64,000 bases of DNA. Source: Sabellastarte sp. h YS-2021 (taxonomy: Eukaryota > Annelida > Polychaeta > Sabellida > Sabellidae). The stretch spans positions 61,982,255 through 62,046,254 of the forward strand of contig OZ024933.1 of assembly GCA_964017235.1 (NCBI GenBank). Reading direction: 5' to 3'. Positions 33,601 to 44,414 of the stretch are shown here, piece by piece. The position numbers were made by a program, and so were the translations under genes. Each line of letters begins with the position of its first letter. Position 1 is the stretch's first letter. The notes under the pieces were generated by a model. That model ran no database searches and was not told the DNA's origin. It saw only the letters and a program-made list of their open reading frames with translations.

Positions 33601-36600
33601 AATATTCTTTGGTCATCTTAATTTACTACTTATTGCTTTGTTGGAATGCCTTGGCCCTTGATTTATGTTCTGAATGTGTTGTATACATTTACATACAATG
33701 AAATGCATACAGAGCAAATAAACACATACATTACATGCTACATCATGTTGCTAAACTGTCAAGCTTTATTTTGCTTTACGTTGGCATGTATTTCATACAA
33801 AATAAACAATAGTTTATTTCAGAAACATGTAACTCTTTAATAAATGCAGATTCATTAGATAAAATAAAAATCTGCATGAAAGTTAAATGTGAAAGTGGTA
33901 GTGATTTTTGAAAGATTAAACTCACACACCAAAAAAAGCCATTCTGACATATTTCAGTTCAAAATCCACTTCAAAATAATCCTACATGTTTAGAATTATT
34001 CATTGTAAAAGTCTGTCTGTCAGTTCATCTGTCTGTCTAATCATCTGTTCATCTTAGCTAATCAAATCGTTATGCTTAGATGAACAATTAAAATAACTTT
34101 GTTGAACTCTTAAAATTAAAAAATTAACCTGTATTTACTATGGATTTCTTATACACTGTTGTAAAGGTCTGATTTTGTATGTATTCAAATGTATATAGTT
34201 AAGCAAAATCCAAAAATGATTCTGCAGCCATGATTGTAGACACATCACCAGATGAGTAGAGATTGTTGTTGCTTGTTCTAATATTCGCTGTAAAAATATA
34301 TGAGCCCTTCACAGGAGCTAGCTTAAAATCGTGCATGGAGTACATGTTTTAGGCTAGTAAAGAATAAGTCTAACTACGGAATTTTTAGTGCTTAAGTGTG
34401 TTGTTTCTAAAGGTTGAAACTCCATTTTAAGTGAGCAATTGATACTCCCACATTTTTGTATACCAGTGACTTGTCTTTATTAATCATAACAAATCTTTTC
34501 TTAAATGCAAAATAGTTTGTTGTATATATTTCAGGCCTACTTTCACATTTCTCATGATTCAGTGATTCTTCTCAAGAACTGGGTGACAGATGACGGCAAA
34601 TGTAAGTACCAATATTACTTTGCTGTGCTTTAATATTATGGCTAATATTTCATGAAACTGCATTAATAATAGTAGGATTTATACAGCGCAAAACTGATAC
34701 AAATCCTCTAATGCGCTTGAGTCCAAGAAGGGAGAGTCCAGGAACAGGCATGGGTCGACATCTAAAAAGCGCCCACCAGGGTATAACTAAGGTGGGGGGT
34801 ATGCCAGTGTATACCAGTGACTTGTCTTTATTAATCATAACAAATCTTTTCTTAAATGCAAAATAGTTTATTGTTGACGCTTAAGCCAAGGCTGGGTCTT
34901 TTTGGTAGTGGCTTTACAAAGGCAAAAATATACATATAGTTACTGTCAGAATCATGTGCCTTAAGAGTTTATAATTGATAGTAGTAGTCTGAGTAATTGA
35001 CTTAACCCCCATATTTTTCATCTACTTCATCTGAACTAAACTTAAGGGGGAAGATATTCAAGTTATCATATATCTAATACAAACGCTGCTGTGGGTAATA
35101 TTGGAACTTAATAACGTGGTAGGTATGCAATGTTATGGTCTGGTTGCCTTGACTAGACCATTGATCTTGTTGTAGTGACCCCAAACTTTAATATCTTATC
35201 AGGTTAAATCTCAGAAACCTTGTAAGTGTGAACAAAAGATGATACTGGGTATGGGCATTGGCTGGAGGGTTCATGTGTAAAAAGTTATGGTGTGGCCTTG
35301 GTTTGACTTTTGACCTTACTGCAGTGACCCTGGGGCCGATTTCACTAAAGGACTTAAACTAAGTCCCTTTTTTGGCTAAGTCTTGGACTTAAATCTAAGA
35401 CTTTGGTCTTAGCTAGAAAAATGGATTTCACAAAGGTGACTTAGCTAAGTCCAGGCTTATCATATAACCACAGTGGTTTTCTGTGTCATGTGACCTTTTG
35501 TATCTATTCAAAACATAATATTGATGCCACATATTCTTCATTTAATGTATTTTATCTAAGGATAAGTGCTGTTTTGAAATTGAAAACCTTGTTAGCACAT
35601 ATAAACTTCCCAAACACTACTTTAGTGAGGTGTTCTGCATAATTATAATTTATTTACAGCCATTTCAAATTTTGAAGCGGAGAAAAGTTTATGGTGGCCA
35701 TATTTAAGTCCTCTTTACAAAATTTAAGCCCACTAAATCTCCTAGACTTAAAAGTTAAGTCCACTGACTTAGCAATTTCATGGACTTAGCTGCTTTGTGA
35801 AATCTGCTAAGTCTAAGACCACAGACTTAGCAGTTTTTTGACAAAATTTAAGACCAAAGTCTTAGATTTAAGCCTACATCTGGACTTAAGTCCCTTTGTG
35901 AAATCGGCCCCTGAACTTGGACATCTTGTCTGGGCTATATATTTGGAAACCAGAAGGTGTCAGAAAGTGATACTTAGCAGGGCTATAGGATAGCAGTGAA
36001 ATACTGCAACCTCATCATGTGACCTTGATTTGATCTCGCTGTAAAATGTCCCTAACCTTTACAATCTTGTCCAGGCTAAATTTTGAAAGCCATAAGATGT
36101 AGAAGTTGATACTTGGCAGAGATATATCTTGGATACTGTAAGGTATAGAGAGCTTATACATAGGTTTATTGGTTGGACAGTGTAGTTGTGGAACATCATA
36201 GTGTAACAATGCTGTGACCTTTCACCTTGGATTTTAAAATTGGCTGCCATAATTAAGACATATTCTCTAATCAAAAAAATATAGATACTATATAGAAAGT
36301 ATTGCTCCAAATGATAATTACCTCCACCAAGGAGGTTATGTTTTCGCCTGGGTTTGTTTGTGGGTTTGTGAGTTTGTTTGTGAACAAGATAACTCAAAAT
36401 CTTATGGACGGATTTTGATGACATTTTCAGGATATTGCTGAAAACGTAAAAAGAAGAAATGATTCAATTTTGGGAGTGATCCGGATCACTACCTGGATCT
36501 TCTGGCTCCATGAAATGTAGTTTTTAAAGACAGAAAACTCAAAAAGTCATGGACGGATTTTGATGAAATTTTCAGGATATGTGCTCCCTTGGCGGAGATC

Positions 36601-39600
36601 TGCGCTCTCTGCAATTAATTATGCAATCCTCATCGACATCTATACTTCAGTTAGTAAAGATATTGATTAATACGTCTTACAGCTTCACATCTTTTAGCTC
36701 ATAAATTTGTGTTTCCATCTTGCATTTGAAATGTCCAGTCTTGATATTTTCTCCTTACATACTTTTTTTTTCTAATTCTTAAGCATTACTTTAAATGCAC
36801 CTTTACATACCTAAAAATCTGTTTCAAAAGACCCTTACTTTTGTACTTTTTCATCTGTACCGTTTGTCGCAGTCTCATTTTCCCAGGCTGGGCTGTATGG
36901 ATATCTCACAGTTATTTTTGGTCAGAATATTCTGCTGATTCTTCATCTAAGGCAGGAGTTATGAAAAAGATAGCAGTACCATTTCATTTTTACTGCCCTG
37001 CAACATTAAGCTCCATACATAGGTTTACATTTCACATTGCTATTGTTATTGTTTTCTAAAGACAAAATATGTATGTAAGAGATATTGCCTTATTTTGCTT
37101 GCTTAAAAAAAGTTAGATATTATTTTATCTCCCACTTTGTTGGAAATTATAAAATGCAGCCTGTTCATTTGGCATGTCTCGTGTTTATTTTATTTGGACA
37201 ATTACTGTAAAACTACATTTTAGATTTAAGTTATATTTGGTATGTGGCTGCACTAAAGCTCCAAAAACCTTTAAGTTTCAAAGGTAACTATCATCAACTT
37301 TACAGTCATTGTTTCAGCTAATAACAGAACAGGGTTCATTTGTTATTTTTCTTTTGTCATGGAGGGGATTTGCACTCATCAAGTACCTGTTTTTCAGTAG
37401 TTTAGCTTTATATTTTACTGTGTTTTTGATTACATTCATCATTCAGCTGTTTAACTTTTATGTGTATATGAAACCTTTATGGATTTACCTGTCTGAAAGC
37501 ATCACTTCAGCATCTTGTTGGGAAATCAGCACTCATAAAGTACTTCTTTTCAGTTATTTTACTAACCTGATGTGTTTGTATGTCTTGTTTATTGTCATTA
37601 GATGGATGACACTGGCACTTAATTGAATTCTCTATTTTCAGCTATTGGTCTTGCCTGCCTGTATATTGTACTTTTTGCCATGGCCTATGAAGCACTGAAG
37701 GTCTTTAGAGATTACATCTACTCAGTGGAAACAAGACACAGGGCTCGCAAGTCCCAGGGGTCTGTATACACAACTTTAATTATTAGATATTTTTTACCAA
37801 TATTAGTGTTCCCAAACACCTTTTTCAGTGGGACCGGGTAGGTAGTGATTTCAATGGGTGGGTACCTGGGTTCTCGCGCCAATGGGCGATAATAGGTGAT
37901 GTTACAAAAATCGCCATATTTACAAGCTTAAAACTTACACAAATAATGGGATTCAACCATTTGCTCTATTTCTTGTTGACCAACTGTTATGCATTCAAAA
38001 CAGTACGACACGGAAGAAATGTTAAATAAGAAAAAACTCCTGTACATTCAAAACAGGGTTGTTTATTGCAGTGTCCATAAAAATGGAGTCACATGACCTA
38101 TCAATAAAGCATTACACTATTGCTCGAATGTAGTTTCGAAATTGAAACTTATTTTTTTCAAGCTGGTTAATGAATTTTTTTGATGCTAAATTATCAACTG
38201 CTATATGTATATATATATATTTTTTAACATTTATCATACACACTAAGAATGTGTAATGTGTTAGGCTAATATTGCTCCGATGGTAACTGATATCCACATT
38301 TTTTTGCAAAAGTAATAAATATAAGAATGAACAGATATTCATCATGTTCATCGCAGTGTAATAAATTTAAGAGCCTTTAAAGTTTCTCATAAATATCAAA
38401 ATATGTCATTGATGTTTCCACAGATTAGAAAATCAGTCCAAGCATAAGGTAGCAATGATCAAATTCTCTTCAATATACCTATAGTCATGTGATTCTATTT
38501 TATTAAAAAAACATAGATGGTAGAAGTGAAAAGTAAATTATACACATATACATAGACATCATTTTGTGAAACATTTGATTAATTAAAAATATATAATATC
38601 GCATTTCCTGAGAAATATATAGCTTTCCTAAAAAAATGCATTATAATGGAGCTTTGTGACTCCTGTCAAGCTTTGAGTAGACAGAGCTTGCATATTTGTT
38701 AATTTTTTGGGCAGAAATGGAAGCAACCAGTATAATGAAAGAAGTTCCACTTCTTCGATATTTTAATCAATGGATGAGCCAAAAGTAAACCTTATGCATA
38801 AAGCAAATAGTACCTGGAATAAGACTGTGTTTACAACCTGCAGATATTAAGTGACAGTTCACAGGAGCATCATATGACAATTTCAACTTAAAGTTGAAAT
38901 TTGAACTGACACATCATTTACACTAACTGGTACCTATGAATGCCAATGTCCTGTTGCGTATTGTATGATACTGGTACAACATTAGCATATTTTGTACTAT
39001 CAGTTAAAGAGTTTTATAATGCAAAGCCCAACACATCTGTAAAAGATCCATTATTTCAAACCTTTACGCCAAAGAGAATTAAAGACAGTACCACCATTGT
39101 CACTTGAATTGTAACTTGATATTACTGGTTTTACAGTAATAATACAATAGCAAATAACAAAATGACTGTCTATCAGGGAATATAATAAATGTTGAAAACA
39201 AATTTACGAAGGAGCACAAAAAGACTTTTTGGTGTGTTGGTGAGACTAACTTATATATTGTGATAAATACAATGTTGAGAATTTACCACAATGGCAAAAT
39301 GCTCATAAAAAGATTTTATTCTTACAGAAAATATGTTCTGAATGGTGATGACCCTGCTGGAGGAATCCTATGGTATGTGTTTCTGTTGATTCTGATCTAC
39401 TGAAATTGTCAGCAAATATTTAAAGAATAATCACAATGCATACTGTGGTTTTACTAAAAAAGCTTGGCAGGAGAAACATCAACTTTGTTGTTTTCATGCA
39501 AATAAAAATTAACTATACCTTATTTTACAAACTACTCTAGGTAGGCTTCAGGGTCTTTTTCAAATCAGCAAAGTAGATTTGCTGACACTGATTTGCATCC

Positions 39601-41945
39601 ACAGCTTCTTTTGAATCTATTTACAATTACCAGATTGTCCAGGTGACAAAACTCAGAATCTCCATGCAGATATATCGTCTAGTCTTATCTTTTCAGACAG
39701 GCATATATCATCCTCATTTCTTGGACATTTGAACTGTTCCTTTTTGTACATCAGTTCCTCACATACTTTTATCCGTGTGGCATTTTATAAATGTGTCAGT
39801 TATAACTACACATGGATACCTCCTTCATTTTGTCAGTGAATTCTGTTTCACAACAAATGTGGATAGGAAATTCACCAAATATGTGAAATGAGTAACAAGG
39901 GTAAAATTCAGTGAAATTTGGTAAAAAATAAGATCATTCATGGCTTAAAGTTACCATAAAATTTACAGCATTTCATAGACTGTTCAACTACTGAAGGTAA
40001 AATACTGGAGTTTCTCAAAGACAATTTCACTAATTTTAATGTAGATGTTTGACCTTTCTTATTTTAGTATATTTTTTACCCACATAACACCAGAGTTGAT
40101 CCTTCTGCATTTTACTCTAGATGTTTGACCTCTTCTTATTTTAGTATTTTTTTTACTTTCACAGTACACCAGAGTTGATCCTTCTGCATCTGTTTCAGAC
40201 CATACTTCACACTTCGCAGGTATGCATGCCAAATGACTTCAGTTATATTCCTATAGAAGCAAGAAACAATAAATTGTGGCGATAAAAGCTATGTTTATCA
40301 CACCTGGTGATGCAAGTTCAAACAGATAAGGGTGTGACATATTATCCCTGGTCAACAGGCAACATTGGAATTTAATAAATTGGGAACTCTTTCATAAATT
40401 TATAAATCAAATAGCCTAACAAATAGTACAGCGTTGCAAAATGTAGATTTTCTAGATGAAGATTGTATTCAAAAGAAGGTTTTGCTGAAAAAATAATGAA
40501 TATAAAATTGACTTTTGGGAATCACAACTTTGTAAATGGATTGAAACTGATTTCTTGCATTTTGGTATATAGTTTTTTTGTGTGCTGATTAAGCACACAC
40601 TATAAGCTAACACAGACAGGTAGTGAACTAAAGATCCTGACTTGAACCAGTAAGAATCAATTTTACAAAGAAAAGTAATTTTAAGTAATTTGGTGAGTTT
40701 TCTGAAACTCCAGGTTCCCCATCTGGTTTTGAAATAAAATTTAGCTTCTAACATAAAAAGGGTAAAACTTTTTTTCTGTCATTGAAATAATATGCATGCA
40801 AAACGTTGCAGTTGTGACAGTTCATGTTTTCGTTTTGTGTAAAAAAACAAGCACATTTAATGATACATCAATACAGCTGTATGACTTGATTTTAGTACAT
40901 TTGCAAGACCTTTATTTTAGCTTTTGTCAAATTGGTCTGAGGTTACTTTACCGCCATCTTTATGGTCATGCATATAAATTCCGTTCAATGACAACAACCC
41001 TTCTAACATCTTAAGTTTTCGCAGGTCATATTGACAGTAAATGTGCCAAGATAGATAATTGTAGGTGAAAGTAAATATGGCTTTTGTAGTTTATGTTTCT
41101 TTAGGCATGTGTACTTTATTAGAAGTTGATAAAGATTGTGCATACAGTGATGAGACTTACCAGATGAAACTATGCACTGATCTTTTCCATCTATAATATT
41201 GTACATCCACTAGAATATATGCTTAAAAAGCACTTCTGTTTTTATATTCAAAGTGCCATTGTGCTACCACACATGTGAAGCATCATGAATGATACAACAC
41301 TTATGATGTCACAATGGACAAACAATATATTGTAGCCTGTCAAGAAATGATATTCAAATAATTTGAGTAAATTAACTTTTCCATGTTCAAATGTTCACTG
41401 TAATGAGTTCTTAATGTGAGAAATGGTGAACATAAACTTGTTTGTTTAGAGTTTGTGGTATGGTATTAAATTGTATGGTACTATTTTATTTTATAAAGCA
41501 AGGGAGATTTTGTTTTGTAGAGTTAACACATGCACTTCCTGCTCCTGAAAACATGGAGAGGAATCTAGGTCCTAACCTGAAGCTGGAAAAGTTGGTTTAT
41601 CACTGGCTGATATCATATGCAGTGTGTTAAAATAGCATTAAATCTAATATAACTCAAATCCAATCAATGACATTTGTACTCGTTTGCTGCAAGTTTTACA
41701 CTATTATTATCAAGAGAACCATAAAGTCCTAATCATATAAAAATCACATAGTTTTAAGAAATATTACTTAAATAGTATATTGCCTGTTTTCTACATTACA
41801 GGTCTTCATGAGCCTGACTTTAATGCTGATCTTCATGACATTTAATGTCTACCTGTGTATTGCGGTTGTCGGGGGTGCGGGTCTTGGATACCTGTTCATT
41901 GGCTGGAAGAAGAGCAATTCTCAGTCCAATGAACACTGCAATTAG
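30541..41945 (+). CDS. SLC31A1: CTR1/SLC31-type high-affinity copper transporter, complete (gene 2)
   Basis: Seven exons join in phase: 30541-30615, 31323-31604, 34535-34601, 37642-37759, 39328-39372, 40165-40219, 41802-41945 (786 nt, 261 residues). Residues 1-25 form a signal peptide. Residues 26-119 are an extracellular domain with about 16 Met and 22 His. Residues 143-163 are TM1 (IGLACLYIVLFAMAYEALKVF). TM2 spans about 200-227 with M222xxxM226, and TM3 about 229-249 with G239xxxG243. The end is EHCN, near the HCH end of human CTR1. CTR trimers import Cu(I) at the plasma membrane; the ectodomain gathers copper and the Met pair forms the filter (family knowledge). Human CTR1 has 190 residues, so the extra length is mostly ectodomain. 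The ATG was chosen because it starts the signal peptide and is conserved in gene 3. Orthology to SLC31A1 versus a lineage-specific CTR is inference. Confidence 0.93.
30695..30900 (+). mobile_element. 5S-rRNA-derived SINE-like repeat in gene 2 intron 1
   Basis: 30759-30845 resembles the middle and 3' part of 5S rRNA. ATTGAAATTAAGC matches the internal A-box region, and GTAAGTACTTGGATGGGTGACTGCCTG matches the C-box region (split here: AAGTACTTGGATGGGTGA, then CTGCCTG). A leader with GCTGTAATGAGGCTCATGCTTC precedes it and recurs before the second copy at 44.4 kb. It is not an intact 5S gene. Confidence 0.75.
31323..31604 (+). CDS. SLC31A1: Gene 2 coding exon 2 (Met/His-rich ectodomain)
   Basis: 94 codons, acceptor TTTTTATCAG, donor GTAAGT, phase 0 on both sides. 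Repeating DMDH/HDHM/NHDDM units make the copper-gathering domain. A reading frame on the opposite strand is only a shadow. Confidence 0.93.
31840..32030 (-). mobile_element. tRNA-derived SINE (family B) in gene 2 intron 2
   Basis: On the minus strand the head has TGGCCTAGCGGGTAACACAC (A box) and GTGGGTTCAAGCCC (B box). The body matches the copies at 48955-49221 and 49928-50150, for example GACAGAGGCT and TTATCAACGTC on the plus strand. Confidence 0.8.
32220..32780. repeat. Degenerate ~150-bp tandem array (GTGACCTTGA-type), intron 2 of gene 2
   Basis: About three units, each running through CATGGTGTGACCTTGAT, TGTAGTGACCTTGACCTTT, ATCTTGT and AACCATAA.GTGTAGG-type blocks. It is the same family as 35040-36260 and 57255-57900. 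Confidence 0.75.
32790..34450. repeat. Gene 2 intron 2 remainder, partly collinear with gene 3 intron 2
   Basis: No exon seen. TTTCAGTTATATCTGAACTG (near 33140) and CATTTGGACTGATACTTGAT (near 33355) recur at about 63770 and 63970, showing that the duplication includes this intron. Confidence 0.7.
34458..34523 (+). repeat. 66-bp direct repeat, copy 1 (just before exon 3)
   Basis: GTATACCAGTGACTTGTCTT onward. It ends 11 bases before the exon 3 acceptor AG. It differs from copy 2 (34809-34874) at one base. Confidence 0.9.
34535..34601 (+). CDS. SLC31A1: Gene 2 coding exon 3 (linker into TM1)
   Basis: 67 nt. Encodes AYFHISHDSVILLKNWVTDDGK plus one base. It corresponds to the TFYFGFKNVELLF stretch before TM1 of human CTR1. 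Acceptor TATATTTCAG, donor GTAAGT. Confidence 0.87.
34655..34803 (-). mobile_element. LINE/SINE 3' tail fragment with GCGC-TATAAAT end
   Basis: Reverse complement carries AAGCGCATTAGAGGATTTGT and ends GCGCTGTATAAATCC with an ACTATTATT tail. It resembles the 3' end of L2-type elements. It sits directly next to copy 2 of the 66-bp repeat. Confidence 0.55.
34809..34874 (+). repeat. 66-bp direct repeat, copy 2 (after exon 3)
   Basis: Nearly identical to 34458-34523, 351 bases downstream. The following bases (TTGACGCTTAAG) lack the polypyrimidine tract and acceptor found after copy 1. Confidence 0.9.
35040..36260. repeat. ~150-bp tandem array, intron 3 of gene 2, split by a MITE
   Basis: Units with TGGTGTGGCCTTGGTTTGAC, GCAGTGACC, CATCTTGTCTGGGCTATAT and GATACTTGGCAG. 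The array is interrupted at 35333-35910. Its right end (TAATTAAGACATATTCTCTAAT) matches the right end of the 57.2-kb array (TTTGAGACATGTTTCTCTAAT), so the arrays share a defined border. Confidence 0.72.
35333..35910. mobile_element. Harbinger-like MITE, copy 1 (gene 2 intron 3), CTG duplication
   Basis: 578 bp. Ends are inverted (GGGCCGATTTCAC and GTGAAATCGGCCC) and flanked by CTG on both sides. The insert sits inside a tandem-repeat unit whose sequence resumes exactly afterwards. Subterminal regions are full of AAGTC/GACTT motifs. The body matches copy 2 in the opposite orientation. A 3-bp CWG duplication fits the PIF/Harbinger group. Confidence 0.82.
36319..36600. repeat. Dispersed repeat with CCTTGGCGGAG border
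   Basis: Blocks GTGAACAAGATAACTCAAA, ACGGATTTTGATGA, ATTTTCAGGATAT, GTGATCCGGATCACT and a right end CTTGGCGGAGATCTGCGCTC. Further copies are at 52205-52520 and 53579-53775. This repeat type is common in invertebrate genomes; its class is not clear to me. Confidence 0.65.
36605..37620. other. Gene 2 intron 3, 3' part
   Basis: AT-rich. 37340-37400 and 37505-37560 are an imperfect local duplication (TTGCACTCATCAAGTACCTG versus CAGCACTCATAAAGTACTTC). A 105-codon hydrophobic frame over it has no family resemblance, and I take it as chance. Confidence 0.5.
37642..37759 (+). CDS. SLC31A1: Gene 2 coding exon 4 (TM1 and start of cytosolic loop)
   Basis: 118 nt. TM1 (IGLACLYIVLFAMAYEALKVF) is followed by a basic loop ETRHRARKSQG. 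The donor GTCTGT is weak, but it is the only nearby GT keeping exon 5 open: using the GTATAC four bases later would run exon 5 into a stop. Confidence 0.9.
37762..39325. other. Gene 2 intron 4, nothing recognised
   Basis: AT-rich, with a short (AT) run near 38200-38220. No exon, repeat border or RNA gene seen. Confidence 0.45.
39328..39372 (+). CDS. SLC31A1: Gene 2 coding exon 5 (loop)
   Basis: 45 nt. Encodes KYVLNGDDPAGGIL between two split codons. Acceptor TTCTTACAG, donor GTATGT. It is supported by splice sites and by phase on both sides instead of family conservation, since the CTR loop is variable. Confidence 0.75.
40042..40117 (+). pseudogene. Decoy partial duplicate of exon 6 with a lost acceptor
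   Basis: A 76-bp direct duplicate of the intron end and first 24 bases of exon 6 (unit start TAGATGTTTGACC at 40042 and 40118). The copy keeps CACCAGAGTTGATCCTTCTG but reads CACATAAC where the true site reads CACAGTAC, so the AG needed for splicing is gone. It ends before the rest of the exon and has no donor. Confidence 0.85.
40165..40219 (+). CDS. SLC31A1: Gene 2 coding exon 6 (TM2 start)
   Basis: 55 nt. TPELILLHLFQTILHTSQ parallels the HLLQTVLHIIQ block of human CTR1. Acceptor TTTCACAG, donor GTATGC. A damaged partial duplicate lies 76 bases upstream. Confidence 0.92.
40225..41795. other. Gene 2 intron 6, nothing recognised
   Basis: AT-rich sequence without further exons; short open frames here lack any family resemblance. 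The equivalent gene 1 intron is 871 bases, this one 1582. Confidence 0.45.
41802..41945 (+). CDS. SLC31A1: Gene 2 terminal coding exon (TM2 end, TM3, tail)
   Basis: 47 codons plus TAG. Contains LMLIFMTFNVYLC and GGAGLGYLFIGWKK, the strongest family match in the window, and ends EHCN. Confidence 0.94.
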   Translation, partial: VFMSLTLMLIFMTFNVYLCIAVVGGAGLGYLFIGWKKSNSQSNEHCN

Positions 41946-43700
41946 GATACCACGTATGATCTGTGTGTACAATTGGGGCAGATATAATGTAGACTCTGGT
42001 TCAGGGACAATTCTGAGAAAAAGTACATAAAAACTTTTTATTTTATTATCTGCAATAATACAATGCATAGTCTAAACCTTTACTTAGAATTCTGTTTACC
42101 AATTCAGAGTACTCTTTTAAGTCAAAATAAGAATTTATGTTTCACCTTATTATTACAGATATTACAGTGAGAACATTATGAAAGAACACTTGGTGTGAAT
42201 TCATTTATAATTTTGTGCATGTTATCTCTTTCTGGTATACCCACAAAAAATTGGCTTCCTACAGCAATCGAAAAGCCATTTGACCCATCCCAGGAGTGCA
42301 AGCCCTAGTGACTGACATTTGACTAACAAAAAAGACAGTCTCAGGGTGATCTTATGTCATTGCCCCAAAGATAACATATAACACTATACATATGCTAAAG
42401 CTTATACTGGGTTAAATGTATCTCAATATTCCTCTCCACATGAATTTGTAACCTATAAAAGTGGATGTAAAATGATCATCAGCATGGCCTGCATTTTAAG
42501 CTTAAAAAGTGACTCCCACAAGTGAAAATGCTGTGGACCTGTCCCAATATGACATTGACTGTTGAACAGGATGTAAACACCAATTTTGATTTTGACTTTA
42601 GATTGTGAAGAAGTTCATGAAATTTGAAAGTAAACAATATAAGTGATAATACACCCTCTTATTTTAGACTATTTTTACACGAAGTTCAGATAATGTCATC
42701 AGTGGAATATAAGTTCAAATGACTTTGATAATTTACACTTTGTTTTTATAATATTGAACTATATAAACACCATGCCACTCTTCCATCCACTAGTTTACAC
42801 TAGAATACCTCTTCTGTTGTCCATATAAAATCTCACTCATTCCAAATATTCAGATAATAGAACTTCATTTTATTTTCTTAATGAGTCTGGGGAAAATTAA
42901 CCCTCTGAAATATTAATACAAAAGATAAACATAAGATTTATGAAAGATACATTCCAAAACAAACGTTTGGTGTATCTTGATGAACGAATATGTTCAAAAT
43001 TGAACCAATTAATATGTTTTCATATGTTGTAAGGTGCAATGATGGGTATAATACTTTTAGCTTTTATGTTTTAGATATATGTGCATATGTTGTAATTTCA
43101 AGATATCTTTACAATAATTGCTAAGATTTGTAATTCTGAAAGCACTAAAGCACTACCAGTACTACTTTGCAATTACAAGACATCCCTTATCTTGTAAATA
43201 TCTTGATAAGAGTATTTTGGAGATATTGTGCTTCACTGCTCAAGTGCACCATATTTGGAATATTGTGAATGCAAGGTTCCTGTTATTTCTTGTTATCATT
43301 TGAAATGTTTTATACATGTGGAATTGTTTATTGTCAAATAAGTTGCCATGGTATAAATTTTCGACTGAGACTTTTGCCTTCTGGACACTTTTGATACAAA
43401 TCGTTTATTTTAATAATTTTATATACACAAGCTTGCTTAATAAAGTGTCATTTGAGTGGAATATTTTTAATGTTTTGATAAAAGCTGATCTCATATTTTA
43501 AAGTGGAACAAATGGTAATAAACATATATAACCTGGAAAATATGCCACGAACTACTTAACCTCAGTATATGACCATGTTACCAAACCCTTTTGGATGACA
43601 CTGCATTACCCAAGGTAAAAAAGGTTAGTTAAATACAAATGATTGGTGACATAAACACAATGCAAAAACCAGTGGGTTCATAATTAAACTAAATAGGTAT
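41946..43700. other. 3' flank of gene 2, no further gene seen
   Basis: The first 150 bases resemble the 3' flank of gene 1 (TTTATT.TCTGCAATAATACAATGCATAG versus TTTGCAGTACAATAATGTATAG) and are probably 3' UTR. No canonical AATAAA was found close by. The rest is AT-rich intergenic DNA. Confidence 0.45.
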
Positions 43701-43775
43701 TTGGATATTATGGTCCCAGATGGTGACCCTCAGCATTGAACTATGTTACTAAGCTCAAGTGTTGAATATCATTTA

Positions 43776-44010
43776 TCACCCAATGACATGGGGGATGTTC
43801 CATCTCTCCCTGAATACTAGCTCTATCTCCTTCCAGTCCTCGGGGCAGGTGGGACATCCAACATACTCATCTCTGTACTGCCTGATGATAGCATCACACA
43901 ATTCAGGGATGATTTGGTTTACACTGGACTGTCCTACCCTAAAGGAGTACTGGAGGGAGATGTACATTTCTCCTGTGGTCAGATGTCATCAGATGGCATC
44001 AGGGATTGTT
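43776..44010 (-). pseudogene. HARBI1/PIF-Harbinger transposase fragment
   Basis: On the minus strand, H-LTTGEMYISLQYSFRVG is followed by QSSVNQIIPELCDAI, then DWKEIELVFRERWNIPHVIG. These are the consecutive SL-Y-FRVG, S-T-V--I--E-C-AI and W--IA--F---WN-P--IGA-DG blocks of HARBI1-type transposases. The frame stops right after VIG, where the first catalytic Asp (IGALDG) should follow. Only about 75 residues remain of a family member that is usually near 350. Confidence 0.75.
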
Positions 44011-44414
44011 GAAAGGCAATGCTTAATCCCTGTGAAAATCTCAGGTCACTTTTGCATGAAATTTCTGAATGCAGGCTGGTCTCCCTGGTAAAATTTTGCA
44101 ATAAGGTTGTGATATATCGACCCTTGTCCTACCACCTCCTGAGCCACTGCCTAATATTACAATTTTTGCTGCTTCCCATTTGAAACATTCCTGCTGGATT
44201 TGAAAGTTTTATATTTTATTATCCACTGCATGATGTATTTGATTTAAATTCGGGGAAATTAAGACTAGGTCAATGTGTTCTTGCTCACCAATAACCCGAA
44301 CAATTGATGCATTTTGCTGATATTGTGCCCATTTTAGCAAATATTTCAAAAACTATGTAACTTATATGTTATACATATCATTAGAAAGCTATTGAAAGAG
44401 CTTCTGATCATTTT

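Noticed and set aside
37309..37626. 105-codon hydrophobic ORF just before exon 4
   Set aside because: AT-rich intron sequence with a local duplication. It overlaps no known family and lacks conservation evidence.
43759..44091. 110-codon plus-strand ORF
   Set aside because: Antisense of the HARBI1-like fragment, which is recognisable on the minus strand.
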